Shown one piece after another: positions 1-5,706 of a stretch of DNA of 6,738 nucleotides. Source of the DNA: Desulfocapsa sp. (GTDB lineage Bacteria; Desulfobacterota; Desulfobulbia; Desulfobulbales; Desulfocapsaceae); the NCBI GenBank assembly GCA_029935135.1, contig JAOZKX010000118.1, positions 1 to 6,738 of the forward strand, in the 5' to 3' direction. The notes beneath the pieces were generated by a model. The model did no database searches and had not been told where the DNA came from. It worked only from the letters and a program-made list of their open reading frames with translations. Every line of letters begins with the position of its first letter. Within the stretch, counting starts at the first letter, position 1. The position numbers and the translations under genes were made by a program.

Positions 1-9
1 GAAACGAAA

Positions 10-44
10 ATGCCCCTCCATGGATCGGAGGGGCATAAAAAAAA
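10..44 (-). terminator. Rho-independent terminator of acsE
   Basis: A perfect 10-bp inverted repeat (ATGCCCCTCC at 10-19, GGAGGGGCAT at 27-36) encloses a 7-base loop. Read on the minus strand it starts 25 bases after the acsE stop codon and is followed by TTTTCGTTTC, a short imperfect U-tract; a run of eight T precedes it (37-44). On the plus strand the stem is followed by A rather than T, so it looks one-directional. The GC-rich stem and position make termination of acsE likely. Confidence 0.72.
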
Positions 45-61
45 CTGCTTACTCCTGAATA

Positions 62-958
62 TTACAGCTCGAGCCAGGACTCGGAAAAGATGGTCTGTCC
101 CGAGAGTGCCTTGTAGGTTTTGAAATGTTCCACGGCGACTCCTGAAAGAGAGGCAATGTCAGGATCATTGCCGTCCATCATGGCATGAACCATATCCACA
201 TGCTCCTGTCGTTCACCCTTACAGATGGCCATCAGCTCGGCATCGTAAGAATTGACAATGGCTGTGGAGATACCGTACTTCATCAGCATGATGAGGTAGG
301 TGCGATCAAGGTGTTTACGCAGGTGCTCAGCAACACCGTTGGAAACATTGGAAAGGCCAACGGTGGAACCCGAACCGGGTGCGATATCCGGCAGCATTTC
401 CATAAATTCAAGACCGGCGGTAATCTGATCGGCGCCCAGGGTAATGGGTGTTCCAATTGGATCGAAAAGAATTTTTTCGTTGGCAATACCAGCCTCGTTC
501 AGTGCCATCATGAGATCAACGGACATGGCAGCACGCTCAGCTGAATCACGAGGCATTCCATCTGCTCCCCAGAGAAGGGCAATGACATTACACTTCATTT
601 CGGCAGCAACGGGAATCATCTGTTCCATACGCTCAGGCTGTGCAGAGATAGAGTTCATCAGTGCCTGTTCCTTATTCTTGACAACCTTGAAACCGGCAGC
701 CATGGCATCCATATTGGTGGTGTCCAGGCAGAGAGGGGTGTCAACAACTGCTTCAACAGTCTGAACAACAAATGGGAGGAGCTCAGTACCATCTTTACGA
801 GCGGGTCCGATATTGAGGTCAAGATAGGAAGCACCGGCACCAGCTTCTTCTTTGGCCATTTCCTGTATGGGGCCCGGGACACGGTCTTTCATTGCTCCGC
901 CACTGCGGGTTCCCATGATGTTGATACTCTCTGCAATTGCTTTCACTGTCTGAGACAT
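62..958 (-). CDS. acsE: Methyltetrahydrofolate:corrinoid/iron-sulfur protein methyltransferase (AcsE-like)
   Basis: This 298-residue cytosolic enzyme of the pterin-binding TIM-barrel family is predicted to transfer the N5-methyl of methyl-tetrahydrofolate to Co(I) of the corrinoid iron-sulfur protein in the methyl branch of the Wood-Ljungdahl pathway. Seen in the sequence: YLDLNIGP (residues 45-52), CLDTTN (77-82), FDPIGTP (165-171) and GLSNVSNG (201-208). These match the Asp/Asn pterin-contact segments I recall from Moorella MeTr (LDLNVGP, LDSTN, IDPL, GLSNVSQN). The start is supported by AAGGAG at 968-973, 9 bases upstream of the ATG. The protein is about 35 residues longer than the roughly 262-residue Moorella enzyme, mostly as an insert near residues 248-278 before a conserved-looking C-terminus (SGQTIFSESW). 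It lies downstream of the corrinoid activator gene, which supports the CFeSP role, but it has its own promoter. It could instead serve another corrinoid protein, since MtrH/MtgA-type relatives share the fold. Confidence 0.88.
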   Translation of the reverse strand: MSQTVKAIAESINIMGTRSGGAMKDRVPGPIQEMAKEEAGAGASYLDLNIGPARKDGTELLPFVVQTVEAVVDTPLCLDTTNMDAMAAGFKVVKNKEQALMNSISAQPERMEQMIPVAAEMKCNVIALLWGADGMPRDSAERAAMSVDLMMALNEAGIANEKILFDPIGTPITLGADQITAGLEFMEMLPDIAPGSGSTVGLSNVSNGVAEHLRKHLDRTYLIMLMKYGISTAIVNSYDAELMAICKGERQEHVDMVHAMMDGNDPDIASLSGVAVEHFKTYKALSGQTIFSESWLEL

Positions 959-1029
959 TGTATTCTTCTCCTTAACTATCTGAATTCTTGATTGTTCTAT
1001 GGTTCCTTATCGTTGCGGACAAGGACACT

Positions 1030-1058
1030 ATTCTACTGTTATTGTAGCTTTTTGTCAA
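1030..1058 (-). promoter_or_regulatory. Sigma70-type promoter of acsE
   Basis: On the minus strand TTGACA (1053-1058) is followed after exactly 17 bases by TAGAAT (1030-1035), one mismatch from the full consensus. Transcription would start near 1023, giving a leader of about 65 bases to the acsE ATG. The box lies just after the stop codon of the upstream gene, so acsE can be expressed independently of it. An inverted repeat CTACTGTTATTGTAG (1033-1047) overlaps the -10 box and may be an operator. Confidence 0.68.
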
Positions 1059-1078
1059 TGGTAGCGGTCTGGGGCCGT

Positions 1079-3001
1079 CTAAACCCTCTTGCTCGCTGTT
1101 GGAAAGAGGCTCATGTCGGTGTGCGGCAGAAAGAGTGCCGCCATGTAATGATTCATAAAGTCGGGGTTCTCCGAGAGTTCCATATTGGTCATAATGCTTC
1201 GGACTGCGACTCTTTCACGGAAGCGGCGATGATCGGTCAGACTGATCTGGCAACCGAGCATGGAGGCATTACCAATGTAGTAAAATTTGTCACGGTCGAT
1301 ATCCGGCAGCAGGCCGATGGAGATGGCCCGTTCAAGATCAATATAGGCCCCAAAGTTTCCGGCAAGGATTACCCGGTCAAGATCAAGGAAGGTGAGTCCG
1401 ACAGATTCGAGCAGGGTCTGGTAGCCGGCATACATGGCACCTTTGGCACGAATCAGATTGTCCAGATCCACTTCGGTTATGACAATATCTTCGCCGATCA
1501 TGGAATCTCTGTCCCAGGCCAGCACATATTCCCATTTATCGATACCTTCTCGAATCCGGGGATGATTGAGTTCCTTGTTGAATTTTCCCTGGGGGTCTAC
1601 AACTCCGGCTTCAAGGAGTTCGGAAACAATGGAGATAAGTCCGGATCCGCAAATACCACGGGGTTTGGTCTGCCCGATGGTGACGATCATAGGTTCATAG
1701 GTTTCTGGGTGGATCTGGAAGTTTTCAATGGCACCTTGACTGGCACGCATTCCAAATTTGATTCCACCACCCTCAAAAGCGGGCCCGGCAGAGCATGCGG
1801 CACATACCATCCAGTCCTGGTTGCCAACCACAATCTCACCGTTGGTGCCGATGTCGATAAAGAGGGAGGTCTGCTCGCTCTTCTGCATTTGACAGGCATG
1901 TACTCCGGCAACAATATCGCCGCCCACATAGGAGGAAATACAGGGATAGAGAAACATCCGCACCGATGGATGGGCCATAATGCCAAGACCGGCAGCCTTG
2001 GTCAGTGGAAACTGGCTGACACTTGGGACATAGGGTGCTTCCCGTAAATATTTAGGATTGATGGCCAGCATAAGATGGGCCATAACCGTATTTCCTGCGG
2101 TCATGATGTAGCTGATATCACTGGGGCTGATAATATGTTTCCTGCACACCTCTTCAATGATATTATTGATGGTATAGATAACCTTTTCCTGCAAGCCCTT
2201 GAGACCGCCCGGACGCTGGGAATAGATCATGCGGGAAATAACATCTTCGCCATATCCGATCTGTGAGTTGTATCCCGAACCATCGGCAACAATCTTGCCG
2301 GTGTTGAGATCAATTAAAACCCCACCGCAGGTGGTGGTACCGATATCTACAGCCAGGCCATAAAGTCGGTCGGTGGTGTCACCGGGTTCCACAGCGATGA
2401 TCCGATCCGGTTCTGTCTTTCCTTTACCATGGAGAAGAATAACCGTCACATTCCAGTCTGCCTCACGTAAAACCAGTGACAGCTCGTGGATGAGTTCCGG
2501 ATGATCGTAACTGGGTTCAGGGCTGTCCGGATTTTCATTTTTTAAGGCACGCATCAGGCGCTGCATGTCGGAGATGTTGTCTGCCAGGGTTGGCGGAGGG
2601 ATCTTGAGAAAAACCTTGCCCACGGGAGGATTAATATCCCATGTGCCAATAAGTGACTCCAGAGATCTTGCTGAAATGGATCTGGTGGTTTTTGGTGCTC
2701 GTTTTAAGGCCTTGCCGTCGGCCTTGACCATATCCGGAATGCGGATCGTGATGTCAGAAACAACCTTGGCCTTGCAGGCCAGTCGTACCCCTTTATCGTA
2801 CTCATCCTGCTTCAGGGAAGCGGCGCTGTCAGACTCAACATCCCCTTTCTCCAGGTTCACTTTGCATTTTCCGCAGACTCCATCTCCACCGCAGTAGGCA
2901 TGGATGTAAACTCCTGCTGTTGCCGCTGCAGTAAGAAGATTTTCACCATCTTCAACAGTAACATGGATATCATCAGGCAAAAAATGTATGTTGTGTGTCA
3001 T
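1079..3001 (-). CDS. acsV: Reductive activator of corrinoid protein, ferredoxin/ASKHA type (RACo, AcsV-like)
   Basis: A 640-residue protein with the RACo architecture. The N-terminal [2Fe-2S] ferredoxin domain has Cys37, Cys43, Cys46 and Cys76 (CX5CX2CX29C). A linker and middle region span roughly 90-210. A C-terminal ASKHA ATPase region (DUF4445 type) has AVDIGTTTCG (217-226), FIDIGTNGEI (381-390), SAGPAFEGGGI (404-414), GICGSGLI (449-456) and LAGNFGAYID (546-555). RACo couples ATP hydrolysis to electron transfer that re-reduces inactive Co(II) corrinoid to Co(I). The length is close to the roughly 630 residues I recall for the Carboxydothermus protein. The adjacent methyltransferase points to CFeSP as the partner; activation of another methyltransferase corrinoid protein cannot be excluded. 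The start is supported by CGGAG 8 bases upstream; that SD lies in a small GGAG/CTCC dyad (3002-3013). A long open frame on the opposite strand inside this gene is judged a codon-bias shadow. Confidence 0.9.
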   Translation of the reverse strand: MTHNIHFLPDDIHVTVEDGENLLTAAATAGVYIHAYCGGDGVCGKCKVNLEKGDVESDSAASLKQDEYDKGVRLACKAKVVSDITIRIPDMVKADGKALKRAPKTTRSISARSLESLIGTWDINPPVGKVFLKIPPPTLADNISDMQRLMRALKNENPDSPEPSYDHPELIHELSLVLREADWNVTVILLHGKGKTEPDRIIAVEPGDTTDRLYGLAVDIGTTTCGGVLIDLNTGKIVADGSGYNSQIGYGEDVISRMIYSQRPGGLKGLQEKVIYTINNIIEEVCRKHIISPSDISYIMTAGNTVMAHLMLAINPKYLREAPYVPSVSQFPLTKAAGLGIMAHPSVRMFLYPCISSYVGGDIVAGVHACQMQKSEQTSLFIDIGTNGEIVVGNQDWMVCAACSAGPAFEGGGIKFGMRASQGAIENFQIHPETYEPMIVTIGQTKPRGICGSGLISIVSELLEAGVVDPQGKFNKELNHPRIREGIDKWEYVLAWDRDSMIGEDIVITEVDLDNLIRAKGAMYAGYQTLLESVGLTFLDLDRVILAGNFGAYIDLERAISIGLLPDIDRDKFYYIGNASMLGCQISLTDHRRFRERVAVRSIMTNMELSENPDFMNHYMAALFLPHTDMSLFPTASKRV

Positions 3002-3048
3002 GGAGCATTCTCCGATTGAAATAGAATAAGAACTAATTTCTCAATGTA

Positions 3049-3076
3049 AAAATAACAGGTAGCAAAGCCTTGTCAA
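3049..3076 (-). promoter_or_regulatory. Sigma70-type promoter of acsV
   Basis: On the minus strand TTGACA (3071-3076) is followed after 16 bases by TATTTT (3049-3054; four of six consensus bases), placing the start near 3042 with a leader of about 40 bases. The -35 box sits in CTTGACAAG, a near-palindrome that also presents TTGTCA rightward, although I see no good matching -10 for the opposite gene. The element AATAACAGGTAG (3051-3062, plus orientation) overlaps the -10 and resembles an element in the acsE promoter. Confidence 0.6.
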
Positions 3077-3176
3077 GAAATATCCCTGATAGTAACCATA
3101 AATAGAATTGATTTGTGGAGAGAGTCTGTGCGGAAGTTTGGCAAGGCAGAGCTGAAAGGGGGCATGGTTACAGGAA

Positions 3177-4106
3177 ATGACACAGAGAAAAGAAAATGTA
3201 AAACAGCAGTCTTACTGGCTGAAGGCGAGCATTTGTCTTGATCCCGCCATGCAGGAGGCACTGGAGGATTACCTGCTGGGAGTCCTTGGCGCTGGTGTGG
3301 AGCAGGCGGTGGATGGGGACAGTACGAAAACCTGTCTGCATGTGTTTTTTGATGAGAGGGATCCGGATGAAGCCAGGCAGACGAAACTGAAAAATGACCT
3401 GGAAAGTTATGCCCAGGAACTTGCCCGGATTTTTCATGTGGCAGTAGCCGAGATTTCATGGGAGCTCATAAAAGAACAGGACTGGTCCAGAAACTGGAAG
3501 GTTCATTTTAAGCCCTTTGCAATTATCCCCAGGTTGATTATTGCTCCGACATGGGAAGAGTATCAGGCAGAATCGGGTGAACTTGTGATTACCATGGACC
3601 CGGGAATGGCTTTTGGCACCGGACATCATGCCACCACTTCTCTGGCCCTCGCCTTTGTGGACAAGATAGTCACTCAGGAAAAGGAAAAACAGCGAGTACT
3701 GGATGTTGGAACGGGAACCGGAATCCTGGGTATGGGGGCGGCACTCTTTGGGGCATCCCGGGTTCTGGGTATTGATAACGATCCGGAAGCAGTTCGGATT
3801 GCCGGGGAAAATGTGTTGCTGAACGGACTGGAAGGAGTGATGGAAGTTGCTGCTACTCCGCTGAGTGAGATACGGTCAGAATATACACTCATTGCGGCAA
3901 ATATTATTCATGATGTTCTTGTTGAGATGCGGGATGAACTTAAGCGGTTGCTTGTTGGCGGTGGTAATTTGGTTCTTTCCGGTATCCTCCATGGCGAACA
4001 GGAAGAAAATATCATTCGTTACTATGGGGAGATTGGCTTTACAGTAAAAGGAAAAGAACAGCGGGAAGAGTGGGCAGCGCTCTGGATGAGCAGGGGAGAG
4101 TCTTAG
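3177..4106 (+). CDS. prmA: Ribosomal protein L11 methyltransferase PrmA
   Basis: A 309-residue cytosolic SAM-dependent methyltransferase that trimethylates ribosomal protein L11. Visible hallmarks are EQDWSRNWKVHFKPF (100-114, the inter-domain family signature), DPGMAFGTGHHATT (141-154), the SAM-binding loop DVGTGTG (176-182), the acidic GIDND (198-202), ANII (241-244, where ANIL is usual), LSGIL (267-271) and EEWAAL (297-302). The N-terminal ~95 residues fit the L11-recognition domain. The size is typical (293-315). The upstream frame is closed by a stop at 3153-3155, so ATG 3177 is the longest ATG start. Its ribosome site is poor: AGGA sits only 1 base upstream and AAAGGGGG (3155-3162) about 14 bases upstream. 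No convincing promoter is seen; TAGAAT at 3103-3108 is the best -10 candidate but lacks a -35. The 3' end overlaps the convergent PilZ gene by 4 bases. Confidence 0.93.
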   Translation: MTQRKENVKQQSYWLKASICLDPAMQEALEDYLLGVLGAGVEQAVDGDSTKTCLHVFFDERDPDEARQTKLKNDLESYAQELARIFHVAVAEISWELIKEQDWSRNWKVHFKPFAIIPRLIIAPTWEEYQAESGELVITMDPGMAFGTGHHATTSLALAFVDKIVTQEKEKQRVLDVGTGTGILGMGAALFGASRVLGIDNDPEAVRIAGENVLLNGLEGVMEVAATPLSEIRSEYTLIAANIIHDVLVEMRDELKRLLVGGGNLVLSGILHGEQEENIIRYYGEIGFTVKGKEQREEWAALWMSRGES

Positions 4107-4495
4107 TCGGTGTCGTCAGCGAAATTTTTGTCTATAATGGTATCCATGGCACTGATTTGATAGTTTTCGTCAAATATGATTGCCATACCTGCGGGAGTGT
4201 GACGGAGGACAATTCCGGTGGCGGTAACCCATACTCGTGTTCCTTTCCAGGCTTTCAGGCTCTCCAGGGTGAGAACAAATTTCAGGGTTTGCAGGTCGTT
4301 TAGAGAGAGAAGAAACTGGAGGTGAACCTTACTCACCAGCGGCAGTGGGTGCTCTGTTTCGATAAACGCCCCTCCTGCACTGATATTTGCAGTAATGTAT
4401 TCTACAATTGGTGTTTTCCCTGATCTGGTTTCAGCAGTCAGCTTGGTCTTCACTTGTAGAGGATAGCGTTCCTGTTCTCTTCGTTCTTCGCCCAT
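4103..4495 (-). CDS. Stand-alone PilZ domain protein, probable c-di-GMP receptor
   Basis: A 130-residue protein that is essentially one PilZ domain. Both cyclic-di-GMP contact motifs are present: RxxxR as R6-EQE-R10 near the N-terminus, and NxSxxG as N37-ISAG-G42 (N37, S39, G42). The beta-strand-rich remainder ends with a typical AGMAIIFDE segment (102-110). No signal peptide or membrane segment is seen, so it should be cytosolic and signal by binding a partner after c-di-GMP capture. The neighbours give no output pathway. The start is supported by AAGGAA 5 bases upstream. It is transcribed toward prmA, and the two stop codons interlock (4103-4106), with no terminator hairpin between them. 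The specific process controlled, such as motility, exopolysaccharide or pili, cannot be told from sequence. Confidence 0.85.
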   Translation of the reverse strand: MGEERREQERYPLQVKTKLTAETRSGKTPIVEYITANISAGGAFIETEHPLPLVSKVHLQFLLSLNDLQTLKFVLTLESLKAWKGTRVWVTATGIVLRHTPAGMAIIFDENYQISAMDTIIDKNFADDTD

Positions 4496-4558
4496 TCCTG
4501 TTCCTTTTTATCTTTGACAGTCATCTCTCATCTGCATGGTAAGGGATCCCATTGCTCT

Positions 4559-4587
4559 ATGCTATCGTTTTTTATGATTGAAGGCAA
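4559..4587 (-). promoter_or_regulatory. Candidate promoter of the PilZ gene
   Basis: On the minus strand TTGCCT (4582-4587) is spaced 17 bases from TAGCAT (4559-4564); each box matches four of six sigma70 consensus bases. The implied start is near 4552, about 56 bases before the PilZ ATG. The -35 box overlaps the left arm of the GGCAAA/TTTGCC dyad, so a protein bound there could control PilZ expression. This is a pattern match only. Confidence 0.35.
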
Positions 4588-4619
4588 ATTCTTTTCTTTT
4601 GCCATAAACAAATATTTGT
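4583..4619. promoter_or_regulatory. Two dyad elements in the PilZ/ferredoxin divergent region
   Basis: The first is an inverted repeat GGCAAA (4583-4588) / TTTGCC (4598-4603) around a 9-base pyrimidine-rich spacer. The second is a perfect 12-base palindrome, ACAAATATTTGT (4608-4619). They are 4 bases apart and lie between the two divergently transcribed genes. A weak -10-like CATAAT follows at 4642-4647 on the plus strand without a recognisable -35, so ferredoxin transcription may need an activator. I cannot assign either dyad to a known regulator. Confidence 0.4.
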
Positions 4620-4670
4620 GGGAGGATGATTTTTTATTTAGCATAATTTTTTTTTAAAAGGAGATACGAA

Positions 4671-4856
4671 ATGTGGGAAGTTCTTGTTGATAATGAAAAA
4701 TGTCAGGGAAGTGAAGAATGTGTGGATGCCTGTCCGGCAGCAGTGTATGAAATGGTGGATGGGAAAGCAGACCCGGTAAATGCTGATGAGTGCATTGGCT
4801 GTGAAACCTGTGTGGAAGTTTGCCCAAATGGTGCATGTACTGTGACAGAAGTTTGA
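4671..4856 (+). CDS. Small two-cluster ferredoxin, D. africanus FdIII-like with Ser at position 14
   Basis: A 61-residue cytosolic electron carrier of the bacterial 2x[4Fe-4S] ferredoxin family. Cysteines fall at 11, 17, 21 and 41, 44, 47, 51, with an extra Cys56. The second motif (CIGCETCVEVCP) is complete. The first reads CQGSEECVDACP, with Ser14 where the second cluster-I cysteine should be. The numbering and flanks match what I recall of Desulfovibrio africanus ferredoxin III, in which Asp14 occupies this position and cluster I is a [3Fe-4S] centre that can take up a fourth metal. A 7Fe or labile 8Fe ferredoxin is therefore likely. Translation should be strong: AAAAGGAG at 4656-4663 lies 7 bases from the ATG, after a T-rich leader. 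rsmE follows 45 bases downstream with no visible terminator. Its redox partner is unknown; Wood-Ljungdahl enzymes are plausible but not shown. Confidence 0.92.
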   Translation: MWEVLVDNEKCQGSEECVDACPAAVYEMVDGKADPVNADECIGCETCVEVCPNGACTVTEV

Positions 4857-4901
4857 TCTACATATCTGTTACTGAAAAAGAGTTCTCCTAACCGATTAGT
4901 C

Positions 4902-5630
4902 ATGCGCCGTTTTTTTATACATCCCGATACACAGATCAGTGGTGAAGTGCTCCTGTCAGAGGAAGAGTCACACCATATTGCACGGGTGCTGCGTCTAGTT
5001 GCCGGTGATGTGCTGCAGCTGTTTGATGGCAGAGGAAACATCCATGATGCTGAAATTGTGACTGTTGGCAGACAGGTGTCTCTTCGTATATCTTCTTCCC
5101 GCTTTGTGGCAGAGGAGGGTGTTCCGTTGCAGGTCTGCCAGGGACTGTTGAAGGGAAAGAAAATGGAGTTCCTACTGCAGAAATGTACGGAGTTAGGAGT
5201 TTCTGAATTTGTTCCCTTTATCAGTTCCAGGTGTCAGCTGAAAAAAACGGAACAGCAAAAGCTTTCAGGGAAGTATGAGCGCTGGCAAAAGATTATTGAT
5301 GAGGCGTGTAAGCAGTGCAATCGATCCCGGCCCATGCGTTTGGCAGAGATAAGCTCTTTAGAGAATCTGGTGCAGGAAACTGTACCGAATCGCGGCTTGT
5401 TTTTTTGGGAAGAGGAAAAAAAATGTTCAATCCATACTGTTTCCTCTTCCCCTTTGGAAACTGGTTTGCAGATTGTCCTTGGCCCGGAAGGAGGATTTGC
5501 AGCAGATGAAGCGCAAGCAGCAGAAAAAGCAGGGTTTCAGATTGTAAGTCTTGGACCGCGTATCCTGCGGGCAGAGACGGCAACCATTGCCGCTGTTTCT
5601 ATTGTGCAATATACACTGGGGAATATGTGA
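4902..5630 (+). CDS. rsmE: 16S rRNA (uracil1498-N3)-methyltransferase RsmE
   Basis: A 242-residue SPOUT-class methyltransferase that makes m3U1498 in 16S rRNA of the small ribosomal subunit. The N-terminal PUA-like domain begins MRRFF and contains SHHIARVLR (23-31). KGKKMEFLLQKCTELGV (84-100) and EACKQCNR (134-141) are typical of the central region. The knotted SAM-binding C-terminus carries GPEGGF (194-199) and LGPRILRAETA (217-227). Length is normal for the family. The start is chosen from the conserved MRRFF opening; there is no clear Shine-Dalgarno sequence (nearest is AAAAAGAG at 4875-4882, about 20 bases upstream), so translation may be coupled to, or depend on, the upstream ferredoxin transcript. 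Confidence 0.95.
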   Translation: MRRFFIHPDTQISGEVLLSEEESHHIARVLRLVAGDVLQLFDGRGNIHDAEIVTVGRQVSLRISSSRFVAEEGVPLQVCQGLLKGKKMEFLLQKCTELGVSEFVPFISSRCQLKKTEQQKLSGKYERWQKIIDEACKQCNRSRPMRLAEISSLENLVQETVPNRGLFFWEEEKKCSIHTVSSSPLETGLQIVLGPEGGFAADEAQAAEKAGFQIVSLGPRILRAETATIAAVSIVQYTLGNM

Positions 5631-5633
5631 TGC

Positions 5634-5683
5634 ATTGTACAATAAACAGTCGTGTATCTGTTTCGTTCCGTGGCTTTTATAAT
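5634..5683 (+). promoter_or_regulatory. Candidate promoter/operator of the radical SAM gene
   Basis: A perfect TATAAT (5678-5683) lies 23 bases before the radical SAM start codon. The sequence 17 bases upstream of it (TATCTG, 5655-5660) is a poor -35. Further upstream is a perfect 10-base palindrome, ATTGTACAAT (5634-5643), starting 4 bases after the rsmE stop, and a weak 6-bp dyad AAACAG/CTGTTT (5644-5663). The arrangement would suit an activator-dependent promoter; it is inferred from pattern only. Confidence 0.35.
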
Positions 5684-5706
5684 CTAGATATTACAAGAGA
5701 GTGAGA

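Noticed and set aside
185..764. Plus-strand open frames opposite acsE (185-544, 444-764)
   Set aside because: They are antisense to a gene with all family motifs, overlap each other, and their translations show no domain signature.
992..2047. 351-codon open frame on the plus strand opposite acsV
   Set aside because: It lies antisense to the strongly supported RACo gene, its translation shows no recognisable domain or motif, and it has no good ribosome site. It is best explained as a codon-bias shadow.
3070..3108. Rightward prmA promoter using TTGTCA (3070-3075)
   Set aside because: No acceptable -10 lies 16-18 bases downstream (TAACCA), and the better TAGAAT at 3103-3108 has no matching -35, so no promoter was called.
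4543..4550. GGGATCCC palindrome upstream of PilZ as an operator
   Set aside because: Eight-base palindromes are expected by chance at this scale, and nothing around it extends the symmetry or places it at a promoter box.
4608..4619. ACAAATATTTGT as a Rex, FNR or HcpR binding site
   Set aside because: The half-sites and spacing do not match the consensus sequences I know for these regulators, so only an unassigned dyad is reported.
5644..5663. AAACAG/CTGTTT hairpin after rsmE as a terminator
   Set aside because: The stem is only 6 bp and AT-rich, with an 8-base loop and no following T-tract, so it does not qualify as an intrinsic terminator.
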